A program made the position numbers and the translations under genes. Shown in pieces: positions 22,594 through 31,478 of a DNA stretch of 64,000 nt. The notes beneath the pieces are model-generated. The model was not told where the DNA came from, searched no databases, and saw only the letters and a program-made list of their open reading frames with translations. The stretch's first letter is position 1. Every line of letters starts with the position of its first letter. Source of the stretch: Ruminococcus sp. (GTDB lineage: Bacteria; Bacillota; Clostridia; Oscillospirales; Acutalibacteraceae); NCBI GenBank assembly GCA_004555265.1, contig SFIQ01000009.1, positions 15,905-79,904 on the forward strand. Reading direction: 5' to 3'.

Positions 22594-25203
22594 ATGGAAC
22601 AGGCAAAGACTTATGAAATTGTAGACTCTGTCGAAATGCTTGAAAAGGCATTGAAACGCGTCCGCGAAGCGCAGGCAATTTTTGCGACCTATTCGCAGGA
22701 GCAGGTAGACAAAATCTTCCGCGCGGCGGCAATCGCGGCGAACAAAGCCCGTATTCCGCTTGCCAAAATGGCGGTGGAGGAAACCGGCATGGGCGTGGTG
22801 GAGGATAAGGTTATCAAGAACCACTACGCGGCGGAATATATCTACAATGCGTACAAAGATACAAAAACCTGCGGCGTGATTGAAGAGGACAAGGCGTTCG
22901 GCACCAAAAAGGTTGCCGAACCTATTGGCGTTGTGGCGGCGGTTATCCCGACGACCAACCCGACCTCGACCGCGATTTTCAAGACCTTGATTTGCTTGAA
23001 AACCCGCAACGGCATTATCATCAGCCCCCATCCGCGCGCAAAGAATTCCACCATTGCCGCGGCGAAAATCGTTTTGGAAGCGGCGGTCAAAGCCGGCGCA
23101 CCCGAGGGGATTATTGATTGGATTGACATTCCGTCTCTCGAAATGACCAATATGCTGATGAAAGAAGCCGATATCATCCTTGCCACCGGCGGCCCCGGTA
23201 TGGTGAAGGCGGCGTATTCCAGCGGCAAACCGGCGTTGGGCGTCGGCGCGGGCAACACCCCCGCCATTATCGACGATACCGCCGATATTCTGCTTGCCGT
23301 CAACTCCATTATTCACTCCAAAACCTTTGACAACGGTATGATTTGTGCGTCCGAGCAGTCGGTTATCGTGCTGGATAAAGTCTATAAAAAAGTCAAAGAC
23401 GAATTTACGGCACGCGGTTGCTATTTCCTCAAAAAAGACGAGCTTGAAAAGGTTAGAAAGACCATTATCATCAACGGCGCGCTGAATGCGAAAATCGTCG
23501 GTCAGTCCGCTTACAAAATTGCACAACTTGCAGGCGTTACCGTGCCCGAAACCGCAAAAATCTTAATCGGCGAAGTCACAAGTGTGGAATTGTCCGAAGA
23601 ATTTGCACACGAAAAGCTCTCTCCCGTGCTTGCGATGTATAAGGCGAAGGACTTTGAAGACGCGCTCTCAAAAGCCGAACACCTCATTGCCGACGGCGGC
23701 TACGGCCACACCTCGTCTGTGTATCTCAACGCCGTAACCGAGCAAGAAAAACTCGCGGAATTCGGTGAAAGAATGAAAACCTGCCGTATTCTCGTCAACA
23801 CCCCGTCTTCGCAGGGCGGTATCGGCGATCTGTATAACTTTAAACTCGCACCGTCGCTGACTTTGGGTTGCGGCTCTTGGGGCGGCAACTCCGTTTCCGA
23901 AAATGTCGGCGTGAAACATCTTATCAATATCAAAACCGTTGCCGAAAGAAGGGAAAATATGCTTTGGTTCCGTGCACCCGAAAAGGTGTATTTCAAGAAA
24001 GGCTGTCTGCCGGTTGCGCTCGACGAGTTAAAGACTGTAATGGGCAAAAAGAAAGCGTTTATCGTCACCGACTCTTTCCTTTACAACAACGGCTATACCA
24101 AATGCATTGAGGAAAAACTCGATGAAATGGGCATTCAGCACACCTGCTTCTATGAAGTTGCGCCCGACCCGACGCTCCAATGCGCAAGAAAGGGTACCGA
24201 CCAAATGGTACAGTTCCAGCCCGACACGATTATTGCGGTCGGCGGCGGTTCCGCTATGGACGCGGCAAAAATTATGTGGGTAATGTACGAGCATCCCGAT
24301 GTGGATTTCGCCGATATGGCAATGGACTTTATGGATATCCGCAAGCGTGTTTACGCCTTCCCGAAAATGGGCGAAAAAGCCTACTTCATCGCCGTGCCGA
24401 CTTCGGCAGGTACCGGCTCCGAAGTTACCCCGTTTGCGATTATTACCGATGCGGATACCGGCGTGAAATGGCCGCTTGCCGACTATCAGTTGTTGCCGAA
24501 TATGGCGATTGTGGACGCCGATATGATGATGAACGCACCCAAAGGCTTGACCGCTGCGTCCGGTATCGACGCGGTAACCCACGCACTCGAAGCGTATGCG
24601 TCCATTATGGCGACCGATTTCACCGACGGACTTGCCATCCGTGCCTTGCAGGTGATTTTCCAATATCTGCCCCGTGCATACGACAACGGCGCGAATGATC
24701 CCGTTGCGCGTGAGAAAATGGGTAATGCCGCCACCATGGCAGGTATGGCGTTCGCCAATGCGTTCTTGGGCGTTTGCCACTCTATGGCGCACAAATTAGG
24801 CGCTTTCCACCACTTGCCGCACGGTATTGCAAATGCGCTGTTGATTGATAATGTCCTGCGCTATAACGCAGCGGAAGTCCCAACCAAAATGGGCACTTTC
24901 TCGCAATATGACCACCCGCACACCTTGGCACGCTACTGTGAAGTCGCAGACGCTCTGGGTGTAACCGGCAAGACGGACGAAGAAAAACTCGAAAATCTCA
25001 TTGCGAAGATTGACGAACTCAAAGCACATTGCGGCATCAAAAAGACCATCAAGGAGTACGGCGTTGATGAAAAATACTTCCTTGAAACACTTGACGAAAT
25101 GGTCGAGCAGGCGTTCAACGACCAGTGCACCGGCGCAAACCCGCGCTATCCGTTGATGTCCGAAATCAAAGAGATGTATCTCAAAGCCTATTACGGTAAA
25201 TAA
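22594..25203 (+). CDS. adhE: Bifunctional acetaldehyde-CoA/alcohol dehydrogenase AdhE
   Basis: Reduces acetyl-CoA to acetaldehyde and then ethanol with two NADH, usually as cytoplasmic spirosomes. The N-terminal CoA-acylating aldehyde dehydrogenase domain (about 1-440) has its catalytic Cys in FDNGMICASEQSV. The C-terminal iron-dependent alcohol dehydrogenase domain (about 455-869) shows GGGSAMDAAKIMW (NAD binding) and the metal-binding GVCHSMAHKLGAFHHLPHG. Length is normal. AAAGGAGACTC precedes ATG 22594, 18 bp after rex, so Rex controls its own main target in one operon. Confidence 0.96.
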   Translation: MEQAKTYEIVDSVEMLEKALKRVREAQAIFATYSQEQVDKIFRAAAIAANKARIPLAKMAVEETGMGVVEDKVIKNHYAAEYIYNAYKDTKTCGVIEEDKAFGTKKVAEPIGVVAAVIPTTNPTSTAIFKTLICLKTRNGIIISPHPRAKNSTIAAAKIVLEAAVKAGAPEGIIDWIDIPSLEMTNMLMKEADIILATGGPGMVKAAYSSGKPALGVGAGNTPAIIDDTADILLAVNSIIHSKTFDNGMICASEQSVIVLDKVYKKVKDEFTARGCYFLKKDELEKVRKTIIINGALNAKIVGQSAYKIAQLAGVTVPETAKILIGEVTSVELSEEFAHEKLSPVLAMYKAKDFEDALSKAEHLIADGGYGHTSSVYLNAVTEQEKLAEFGERMKTCRILVNTPSSQGGIGDLYNFKLAPSLTLGCGSWGGNSVSENVGVKHLINIKTVAERRENMLWFRAPEKVYFKKGCLPVALDELKTVMGKKKAFIVTDSFLYNNGYTKCIEEKLDEMGIQHTCFYEVAPDPTLQCARKGTDQMVQFQPDTIIAVGGGSAMDAAKIMWVMYEHPDVDFADMAMDFMDIRKRVYAFPKMGEKAYFIAVPTSAGTGSEVTPFAIITDADTGVKWPLADYQLLPNMAIVDADMMMNAPKGLTAASGIDAVTHALEAYASIMATDFTDGLAIRALQVIFQYLPRAYDNGANDPVAREKMGNAATMAGMAFANAFLGVCHSMAHKLGAFHHLPHGIANALLIDNVLRYNAAEVPTKMGTFSQYDHPHTLARYCEVADALGVTGKTDEEKLENLIAKIDELKAHCGIKKTIKEYGVDEKYFLETLDEMVEQAFNDQCTGANPRYPLMSEIKEMYLKAYYGK

Positions 25204-25217
25204 AAGGAGGAATTGGT

Positions 25218-25967
25218 ATGAAACTCGAAAAAGTCATTGCAGTCAGAACTTCCAAAACCGTTTATAAAGACGGTGACCGTGCGATTAAGGTTTTTGATGA
25301 AGACTATAAAAAGTCCGACATTTTGAACGAGGCGCTCAATCAGGCGCGCGTGGAGGAAACGGGCTTACCGATTCCGAAGCTGTTGGAGGTCGGCGTTGTA
25401 GACGGCAAATGGGCGATTGTCTCCGAATTTATCAAAGGCAAAACCCTCGGCCGCTTGATGGAGGAAAATCCCGATAAACTCGACGAATACCTCAATTTGT
25501 TTGTGGATATTCAACTGCAAATCCACAACCAAAAAGCGCCGCTGCTCAATAAATTAAAAGACAAAATGAACCGCAAAATTTCCGAAACCGATTTGGATGC
25601 CACCACTCGCTATGAGCTGCATACGCGCTTAGAGGGTATGCCCAAGCACAACAAGGTTTGCCACGGCGATTTCCGCCCGAGCAATGTCATTGTCGGTGAG
25701 GACGGCACAAATTACATTATCGACTGGTCGCACGCCACGCAGGGCAACGCCTCCGCAGACGCGGCAAGAACGTATCTGTGCTTCTGTTTGAAGGGCGAAA
25801 CCGAAACCGCCGAGAAATATCTCGACCTGTTCTGCGAAAAGAGCGATACCGCGAAACAGTATGTGCAGAAATGGCTGCCGATTGTCGCCGCCTCGCAGAG
25901 CGTCAAGCGTAAACCCGAAGAAAAAGAATTGCTTACCCGTTGGCTCGACGTTGTCGATTACGAATAA
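25218..25967 (+). CDS. APH-like small-molecule/protein kinase
   Basis: 249 residues of the aminoglycoside phosphotransferase/choline kinase fold. The catalytic loop is NKVCHGDFRPSNVIVGEDG (Asp about residue 152, Asn 157) and the metal-binding Asp is in NYIIDWSHATQGN. The N-lobe has KVFDEDYKKSD, probably carrying the ATP-binding Lys. AAGGAGGAATTGGT is 14 bp after adhE. APH-fold proteins phosphorylate small molecules or, in some cases, proteins; an antibiotic role is unlikely in this metabolic operon. Together with the PP2C phosphatase at 28007 it could form a kinase/phosphatase pair, which is inference. Confidence 0.85.
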   Translation: MKLEKVIAVRTSKTVYKDGDRAIKVFDEDYKKSDILNEALNQARVEETGLPIPKLLEVGVVDGKWAIVSEFIKGKTLGRLMEENPDKLDEYLNLFVDIQLQIHNQKAPLLNKLKDKMNRKISETDLDATTRYELHTRLEGMPKHNKVCHGDFRPSNVIVGEDGTNYIIDWSHATQGNASADAARTYLCFCLKGETETAEKYLDLFCEKSDTAKQYVQKWLPIVAASQSVKRKPEEKELLTRWLDVVDYE

Positions 25968-25997
25968 TTTTCAAAATAATCAGAAGGAGACTTTGCA

Positions 25998-26237
25998 ATG
26001 AAAGTTACAGTTTGCATCGGAAGTTCATGCCATTTGAAAGGCTCGCGCCAAATTGTGGAACGCTTGCAGGCGCTGATTGCCGAAAAGGATTTGAAAGAAA
26101 AGGTAGAGCTCAGCGGCAAATTCTGCATGGGCAACTGCCAAAACGGCGTTTGCGTTACGGTTGACGATGAGCTGTTCTCGGTTTCTCCCGAAACGGTGGA
26201 CGAATTTTTCCAAACCAACATTTTAGCAAAGGTCTGA
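25998..26237 (+). CDS. Thioredoxin-like [2Fe-2S] ferredoxin
   Basis: 79 residues with the NuoE/HydC-type thioredoxin-like [2Fe-2S] pattern: CIGSSCHLKGS near the N-terminus (Cys-6 and Cys-11) and CMGNCQNGVCV in the middle (C-x3-C). The clustered cysteines and short size match the small Fe-S protein that usually accompanies sensory and group B [FeFe] hydrogenases in Clostridia. It likely passes electrons to or from the hydrogenase-like proteins downstream. AGAAGGAGACTTTGCA precedes the ATG. Confidence 0.9.
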   Translation: MKVTVCIGSSCHLKGSRQIVERLQALIAEKDLKEKVELSGKFCMGNCQNGVCVTVDDELFSVSPETVDEFFQTNILAKV

Positions 26238-26325
26238 TTTCTCTCGACAGCGTGCGGTAGGTTTTTCCGCGCGCTGTCGGTTGTTTTATGTTGTGGGAAA
26301 TATCTGTCCAATCGGAGGAACAACG

Positions 26326-28014
26326 ATGGCAAATTACATTAAACTGAAAAAATCAAACTGCAAAAACTGCTATAAATGCATTCGCAACTGTCCGGTGAAA
26401 TCCATCAGTTTTTCGGGTACGCAGGCGCAGATTGTCGAGGATGAGTGCGTGCTTTGCGGCATGTGCTTTGTTGCCTGCCCGCAAAACGCCAAGGAAATCC
26501 GCAACGATGTCGAAAGCGCGAAGGCGTTGCTCAAAGGCGACGCGCCCGTCTATGTCAGCGTAGCGCCGTCTTTTGCGGCAAATTACGAGGGCGTCAGTAT
26601 GGCGTCTATGCGCAAAGCGCTTACGGATTTGGGCTTTGCCGGGGCGGAGGAGACCGCCATTGGGGCAACCGTGGTCAAAAATGAATATGACCGTATGGTG
26701 AACCTCTCGGAACAGGATGTTATTATCGGTACTTGCTGTCACACGGTCAACCTGCTTATCCAAAAGCACTTTACCGAAGCGCTCCCGTATCTTGCAAAAG
26801 TGCAGTCGCCGATGCAGGTGCATTGCGAACTGCTCAAAAAAGAGCATCCCGGCGCAAAGACGGTGTTTATCGGCCCGTGCATTTCCAAAAAGGCCGAGGG
26901 TGAGGATTACGAAGGCATTGTCGACTGTGTTTTGACTTTTGAAGAATTAGACGATTGGATGCAAGCCGAAAATGTCACCTTTGAACCGTTGGAGGATACC
27001 GACGGCAAGGCGGGCAAAGCGCGCTTTTTCCCGACTTCGGGCGGTATTTTAAAGTCGATGCTTTGCGAAAATAACGATTACAGTTATCTTGCGGTGGACG
27101 GGATGTCCTCGTGCATTCACGCCATTAAAGATATTATCGACGGCAATATTCACCATTGCTTTATCGAAATGTCCGCTTGCCCCGGCAGTTGTATCGGCGG
27201 CCCTGCAATGAACAAGAGCCACCGTGCGCCCGTCAAGGGCTATATGGCGGTGGAAAAATTCGCAAAGCAGGCAAACGGCGGCGATTTCGAGGTCGAACAG
27301 CCCGACAGCGCGGATATTTCCAAAAACCTGATTTATTTAAAGAAAGACAAACCCAAAGCGGGCAGTCGCGCGATTGAAGAAATCTTACATAAAATGGGCA
27401 AAATGCGCCCCGAGGACGAACTCAACTGCGGCTCGTGCGGGTACAACACCTGCCGCGAAAAAGCACAGGCGGTTTTAGACGGCAAAGCGGATTTGTCAAT
27501 GTGCCTGCCGTTCCTCAAAGATAAAGCGGAAACCTTCTCCGACAACATCATTCACAACACGCCCAACGGCATTCTCATTTTGAATGAGGAAATGGAAGTG
27601 CAGCAGATTAACGCCGCCGCGCGCAACATTCTCAACATTCGCCACCAAAACGATGTGTTGGGTGAGCCGGTTGTGCGCATTATGGAGCCGTTTGATTTTA
27701 TCGAGGTGCTCTCCAGCGGTATCGGGATTCACGACAAGCGCGTTTACCTTGCCGAATATAACAAATATATCGAAGAAACCATCATCTACGACCGTATGTA
27801 TCACATTTTGATGTGCATTATGCGTGACATTACGGCAGAGGAAGAGGAAAAATCGAAAAAAGAGGAAATGAGCCGCCACACGATTGAAGTGACCGATAAA
27901 GTCATTGAAAAGCAAATGCGTATCGTGCAGGAGATTGCCTCTCTGCTCGGCGAAACCACGGCGGAAACCAAAATCGCGCTGACCAATCTCAAGGAGTCGC
28001 TGAAAGATGAATAA
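26326..28014 (+). CDS. hydS: Sensory [FeFe]-hydrogenase-like protein with PAS domain (HydS type)
   Basis: 562 residues. N-terminal two [4Fe-4S] motifs (Cys 12/15/18/22 and 41/44/47/51) lead into a hydrogenase catalytic domain. The H-cluster loops are GTCCHTVN (about 136), IGPCISKK (about 182) and MSACPGSCIGGPAM (about 290). A (Fe-S) domain CGSCGYNTCREKA follows, then a PAS domain (about 405-500, LILNEEMEVQQINAAARNIL) and a C-terminal helix. The loops differ from productive enzymes (for example TSCCP is absent). That and the PAS domain fit the group C putative H2-sensing class described in Ruminococcus albus. It overlaps the PP2C gene, its likely output. ATG 26326 follows CGGAGGAACAACG. Confidence 0.93.
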   Translation: MANYIKLKKSNCKNCYKCIRNCPVKSISFSGTQAQIVEDECVLCGMCFVACPQNAKEIRNDVESAKALLKGDAPVYVSVAPSFAANYEGVSMASMRKALTDLGFAGAEETAIGATVVKNEYDRMVNLSEQDVIIGTCCHTVNLLIQKHFTEALPYLAKVQSPMQVHCELLKKEHPGAKTVFIGPCISKKAEGEDYEGIVDCVLTFEELDDWMQAENVTFEPLEDTDGKAGKARFFPTSGGILKSMLCENNDYSYLAVDGMSSCIHAIKDIIDGNIHHCFIEMSACPGSCIGGPAMNKSHRAPVKGYMAVEKFAKQANGGDFEVEQPDSADISKNLIYLKKDKPKAGSRAIEEILHKMGKMRPEDELNCGSCGYNTCREKAQAVLDGKADLSMCLPFLKDKAETFSDNIIHNTPNGILILNEEMEVQQINAAARNILNIRHQNDVLGEPVVRIMEPFDFIEVLSSGIGIHDKRVYLAEYNKYIEETIIYDRMYHILMCIMRDITAEEEEKSKKEEMSRHTIEVTDKVIEKQMRIVQEIASLLGETTAETKIALTNLKESLKDE

Positions 28015-29179
28015 CTTATGTACCGACATCGGCTATCAAAGCGTCAATAAATTCGGCGAACAGCTTTGCGGCGACCGGGTTGAAATGATTGAACAGGGCG
28101 GCGACAATTATGTTGTCGTTTTGGCGGACGGCCTTGGCAGCGGCGTAAAAGCCAACATTCTTTCCACGCTGACCTCCAAAATCATTTCCACCATGATGGC
28201 AAACGGGATGAGCCTTGAAAACTGCGTCGAAACGATTGCGGCTACACTGCCGATTTGTGAAGTGCGCAAGGTAGCCTATTCCACATTTACCATTGTTCGC
28301 ACCATTGACAACCGCGAGGCGGAAATTATACAATATGATAACCCGCAGCTCATTATGCTGCGGGACGGCAAAAATTACGATTACCCGAAAACCGCAATGG
28401 AAATCGGCGGCAAAATGATTTACAAAACCAAAGTCGATTTGCAAAAAAACGATTTTTTGGTGTTCACAAGCGACGGTGCAATTTGGGCGGGCGTCGGCAC
28501 TTCTATGAATTTCGGCTGGGAACGCGACCAAATTATTGCATTTTTGGAAAAAATGTATAATTCGGAATTCACCGCAAAAACGATGTCCGCACTGCTTTTG
28601 GACGAGTGTTGCCGTCTGTACGGCGGCAAGCCCGGCGATGACACCACCGTTTGCACCGTCAAAATCCGCGAACGCAAAAGCGTCAATTTGATGTTAGGCC
28701 CGCCGCGCGACCCGAAGGATGTCAACAAAATGATGTCGCTGTTTTTCGCAAAAGAGGGCAAGCACATTGTCTGCGGCGGCACCACCTCCACGCTTGCGGG
28801 TGAATTCTTGGGCAAGCCTGTCGAAACGCTTTTGGATTATTTCGACCCCGAAATTCCGCCGATTGCCAAAATCGAGGGCGTGGATTTGGTCACGGAGGGT
28901 GTTATCACATTAAGCCGTGTATTGGAACAGGCGAAATCCTACCACGAAGCGGACGCGATTTATGCCGATTGGAATGTCAAGCAGGACGGCGCTTCCTTGA
29001 TTTCGCGCATGCTGTTTGAGGAGGCGACCGACATCAACTTCTTTGTCGGCAGGGCGATTAACCCCGCACACCAAAACCCGAATTTGCCCATCACCTTTAA
29101 CATCAAAATGCATTTGGTGGAGGAATTGTCGGAGCTTTTGAAAAATATGGGTAAGCGCGTGAAGGTCAGTTATTTTTAA
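28007..29179 (+). CDS. SpoIIE-type PP2C serine/threonine phosphatase
   Basis: 390 residues. Residues about 1-215 are a SpoIIE/PP2C phosphatase domain with metal-binding Asp residues in VVLADGLGSGVKA, FTSDGAIWAGVG and GKPGDDTTVCTVKI. The ~170-residue C-terminal extension (LMLGPPRDPKDVNKMMSLFF onward) is not a family I can name. The start overlaps the hydS stop by 8 bp, so the two are coupled; this pairing is what one expects if the H2 sensor controls a phosphatase. Substrate unknown. AAGGAGTCGCTGAAAG precedes the ATG. Confidence 0.9.
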   Translation: MNNLCTDIGYQSVNKFGEQLCGDRVEMIEQGGDNYVVVLADGLGSGVKANILSTLTSKIISTMMANGMSLENCVETIAATLPICEVRKVAYSTFTIVRTIDNREAEIIQYDNPQLIMLRDGKNYDYPKTAMEIGGKMIYKTKVDLQKNDFLVFTSDGAIWAGVGTSMNFGWERDQIIAFLEKMYNSEFTAKTMSALLLDECCRLYGGKPGDDTTVCTVKIRERKSVNLMLGPPRDPKDVNKMMSLFFAKEGKHIVCGGTTSTLAGEFLGKPVETLLDYFDPEIPPIAKIEGVDLVTEGVITLSRVLEQAKSYHEADAIYADWNVKQDGASLISRMLFEEATDINFFVGRAINPAHQNPNLPITFNIKMHLVEELSELLKNMGKRVKVSYF

Positions 29180-29191
29180 AGGAGAACAGAT

Positions 29192-30640
29192 ATGGGAAAA
29201 GAAGGCAGAAAATTTGATACCAAAATTCAGTATCTGAAATATAAGGTACTGCGCGAAGTGGCGAGAATTGCGTTCGAGGGGGACGAATTTGAGCTTGCCA
29301 ACAGTTTTAACGATATTGCAAAGGTCGTTGCGCCCGGTCCCAAGGCGACAATGCGTTGTTGTATTTATAAAGAGCGCGCCATTATTGCCGAGCGTATCAA
29401 AATGGCGTGCGGCGGCGACAAAACCAACCCCAATGTGATTGAAGTGATTGACATTGCCTGTGATGAATGTCCGGCTTCCGGCTATCAGGTGTCGCAGGAT
29501 TGCCGCGGCTGTATTGCCCACCGCTGTGAAGATGTCTGCAAGCGCGATGCGATCACTTTTGACGAAAACCAAAAAGCGCATATTGACAAATCCAAATGCG
29601 TGGACTGCGGCGCGTGCGCCAAGGTCTGCCCGTATTCTGCGATTTCCAATTATAAGCGCCCGTGCGAAAAAGCGTGCAAGATCAAAGCCATTTCGATGAA
29701 AAACGATGAAATGCGCGCGGCGCATATCAACAATGACAAGTGCATTTCCTGCGGTGCGTGCGAATATATGTGCCCGTTCGGCGCGATTGTCGATAAGTCC
29801 TATATTTTGGATGTCATCAGCATTCTCAAAAAGAGCGAAAAGAATACAAAATACAAAACCTACGCCGTGGTGGCCCCCTCAATTTCGAGCCAGTTCACCT
29901 ATGCCAAGTTGGGGCAGGTGATTGCCGCAATCAAAGAATTGGGCTTTTACAGCGTGGTTGAAGCGGCGCTCGGTGCGGACATCGTTTCGTATTATGAGGC
30001 GCAAGAACTCGCCGAAAAAGGCTTTTTGACAAGCTCCTGCTGTCCTGCGTTTGTCGATTATATCCACAAGAGCTTCCCGCAGCTTGCCGACAAGATTTCA
30101 CACAACCTTTCCCCGATGGCGGCGATTGCAAAGTATATCAAAGACAACGACCCCGACTGCAAAATTGTCTTTATCGGGCCGTGCACCGCCAAGAAAAAAG
30201 AAATTCAGCAAGAGCGCGTCGGCGCGGTGATTGACTCCGTTTTGACCTTTGAGGAATTGCAGGCGCTGTTTGACAGCCGCGATATGGATTTGTCGGAACT
30301 GCCCGAAGATGTGCTGGACAACGCTTCGTACTTCGGCAGAATTTTTGCCCGCAGCGGCGGTCTTCGGGACTCCGTTGCGCAGTCCATCAAAGAGCAGAAT
30401 TTGGATGTAGAGTACAATCCGATTGCTTGCGACGGCATTGAGGAATGCCGTTTGGCACTGCTCAAAGCCAACAAAGGGATACTGCCCAACAACTTTATTG
30501 AGGGTATGGCGTGCGTTGGCGGCTGTATCGGCGGCGCGGGTTGCTTGACCCACGAAGCACGCGACAAGGCAGAAGTCGATAAATACGGCAAAGAGGCAAT
30601 GGAAAAAACGATTACCGAAGCCATCAGCATACTAAAATAA
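29192..30640 (+). CDS. [FeFe] hydrogenase, group B type
   Basis: A 482-residue catalytic hydrogenase oxidising or producing H2 with ferredoxin. The N-terminal part has several Fe-S motifs: CRGCIAHRCEDVC (about 104), CVDCGACAKVCPYSA (about 136), CEKAC (about 158) and CISCGACEYMCPFGA (about 184). The H-cluster loops are canonical: TSSCCPAFVDYI (about 276), IGPCTAKKKE (about 325) and GMACVGGCIGGAGC (about 430). Group B enzymes have exactly this N-terminal arrangement. AAAGGAGAACAGAT lies upstream, 12 bp after the phosphatase gene. Probably the non-bifurcating H2-forming enzyme of this organism. Confidence 0.94.
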   Translation: MGKEGRKFDTKIQYLKYKVLREVARIAFEGDEFELANSFNDIAKVVAPGPKATMRCCIYKERAIIAERIKMACGGDKTNPNVIEVIDIACDECPASGYQVSQDCRGCIAHRCEDVCKRDAITFDENQKAHIDKSKCVDCGACAKVCPYSAISNYKRPCEKACKIKAISMKNDEMRAAHINNDKCISCGACEYMCPFGAIVDKSYILDVISILKKSEKNTKYKTYAVVAPSISSQFTYAKLGQVIAAIKELGFYSVVEAALGADIVSYYEAQELAEKGFLTSSCCPAFVDYIHKSFPQLADKISHNLSPMAAIAKYIKDNDPDCKIVFIGPCTAKKKEIQQERVGAVIDSVLTFEELQALFDSRDMDLSELPEDVLDNASYFGRIFARSGGLRDSVAQSIKEQNLDVEYNPIACDGIEECRLALLKANKGILPNNFIEGMACVGGCIGGAGCLTHEARDKAEVDKYGKEAMEKTITEAISILK

Positions 30641-30658
30641 GCAAAAAATCGCATATTG

Positions 30659-30691
30659 AAAGGGGCGGTGCATTGCGCATTGTCCCTTTTT
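30659..30691 (+). terminator. Putative terminator of the rex-hydrogenase operon
   Basis: AAAGGG...CCCTTTTT around an inner TGC/GCA stem, 18 bp after the hydrogenase stop codon. Confidence 0.6.
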
Positions 30692-30764
30692 GTATAAACT
30701 TAGAAATTTTTGCCAATCCTTTCTGCACAAGACGAAATTGTCTTATACGAAAGGATTGAACAGT

Positions 30765-31397
30765 ATGTTTGACTTCAAAAAGAAAGAAACCCGCCGCAAA
30801 TTGGAACTTTCCTTGCTTTGCGGACTGATGATCACCGTTTTATTGAGCGTCACCTCGTTCGGCGCCTCGTGCGGCAATATCCGAAACGAGGTTTTGCGTA
30901 TGCATGTCATCGCAAATTCCGACAGTGCAGAAGACCAAGCCGTGAAACTCAAAGTGCGCGACGCCGTGCTCGCGGCAGGTAAAGACCTATTTGACGGTTC
31001 TGTCTCCGCCGCCGAAGCCGAAACTGTTTTAAACAGCGAAAAACAAATGTTACAACAAGCCGCCGAAACAGTTTTGCGCGAAAACGGTTTTTCATACGGT
31101 GCGCGTGTCGAAATCGGCAAAGATTTTTTCAATACCCGCACCTATGACGGCAAAGTCACCCTGCCCGCAGGCGAATACGAGGCGGTGCGCGTGATTTTGG
31201 GCGAGGGAGAGGGGCAAAATTGGTGGTGCGTGATGTTCCCGCCGCTGTGTCTCCCCGCCGCCGAAGCGGAGGCGGAAATGGGCGATGTTCTCCCCGAACA
31301 CGAAGCGGAGATTACCGAGCGCAACCCGCGGTATGAAGCACGGTTTAAAATCATAGAGCTGTTTGAAAAACTGTCCGAAAAAACGCGGGCGGAATAA
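30765..31397 (+). CDS. spoIIR: Stage II sporulation protein R (SpoIIR)
   Basis: A secreted signalling protein made in the forespore that triggers SpoIIGA to process pro-sigma-E in the mother cell; it marks the organism as a spore former. A hydrophobic export segment (about 15-38, LLCGLMITVLLSVTSF) is followed by the family core RNEVLRMHVIANSDSAEDQA and later LPAGEYEAVRVILGEGEGQNWWCVMFPPLC. 210 residues is normal. ATG 30765 follows GAAAGGATTGAACAGT. I could not find a clear sigma-F promoter upstream. Monocistronic. Confidence 0.93.
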   Translation: MFDFKKKETRRKLELSLLCGLMITVLLSVTSFGASCGNIRNEVLRMHVIANSDSAEDQAVKLKVRDAVLAAGKDLFDGSVSAAEAETVLNSEKQMLQQAAETVLRENGFSYGARVEIGKDFFNTRTYDGKVTLPAGEYEAVRVILGEGEGQNWWCVMFPPLCLPAAEAEAEMGDVLPEHEAEITERNPRYEARFKIIELFEKLSEKTRAE

Positions 31398-31418
31398 CGA
31401 GAACAGGCGCGTTTCACC

Positions 31419-31446
31419 TTGACTTTTCTGCGGTTTTTGTTATAAT
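31419..31446 (+). promoter_or_regulatory. Promoter of the GH20 operon
   Basis: TTGACT (31419-31424), 16 bp, TATAAT (31441-31446). Confidence 0.75.
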
Positions 31447-31478
31447 CAATTTGACAAAAATACGCGGAGGGTTAACAA

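Noticed and set aside
22561..23526. 321-codon frame on the minus strand opposite adhE
   Set aside because: Antisense shadow of adhE; no domain or start signal.
25218..25967. Aminoglycoside-resistance gene
   Set aside because: The fold is APH-like, but the gene sits in a redox/hydrogenase operon and I see no feature specific to a resistance family, so the name would mislead.
30641..30764. Sigma-F promoter for spoIIR
   Set aside because: A GTATA occurs at 30691, but no matching -10 of the sigma-F type follows at the right spacing.
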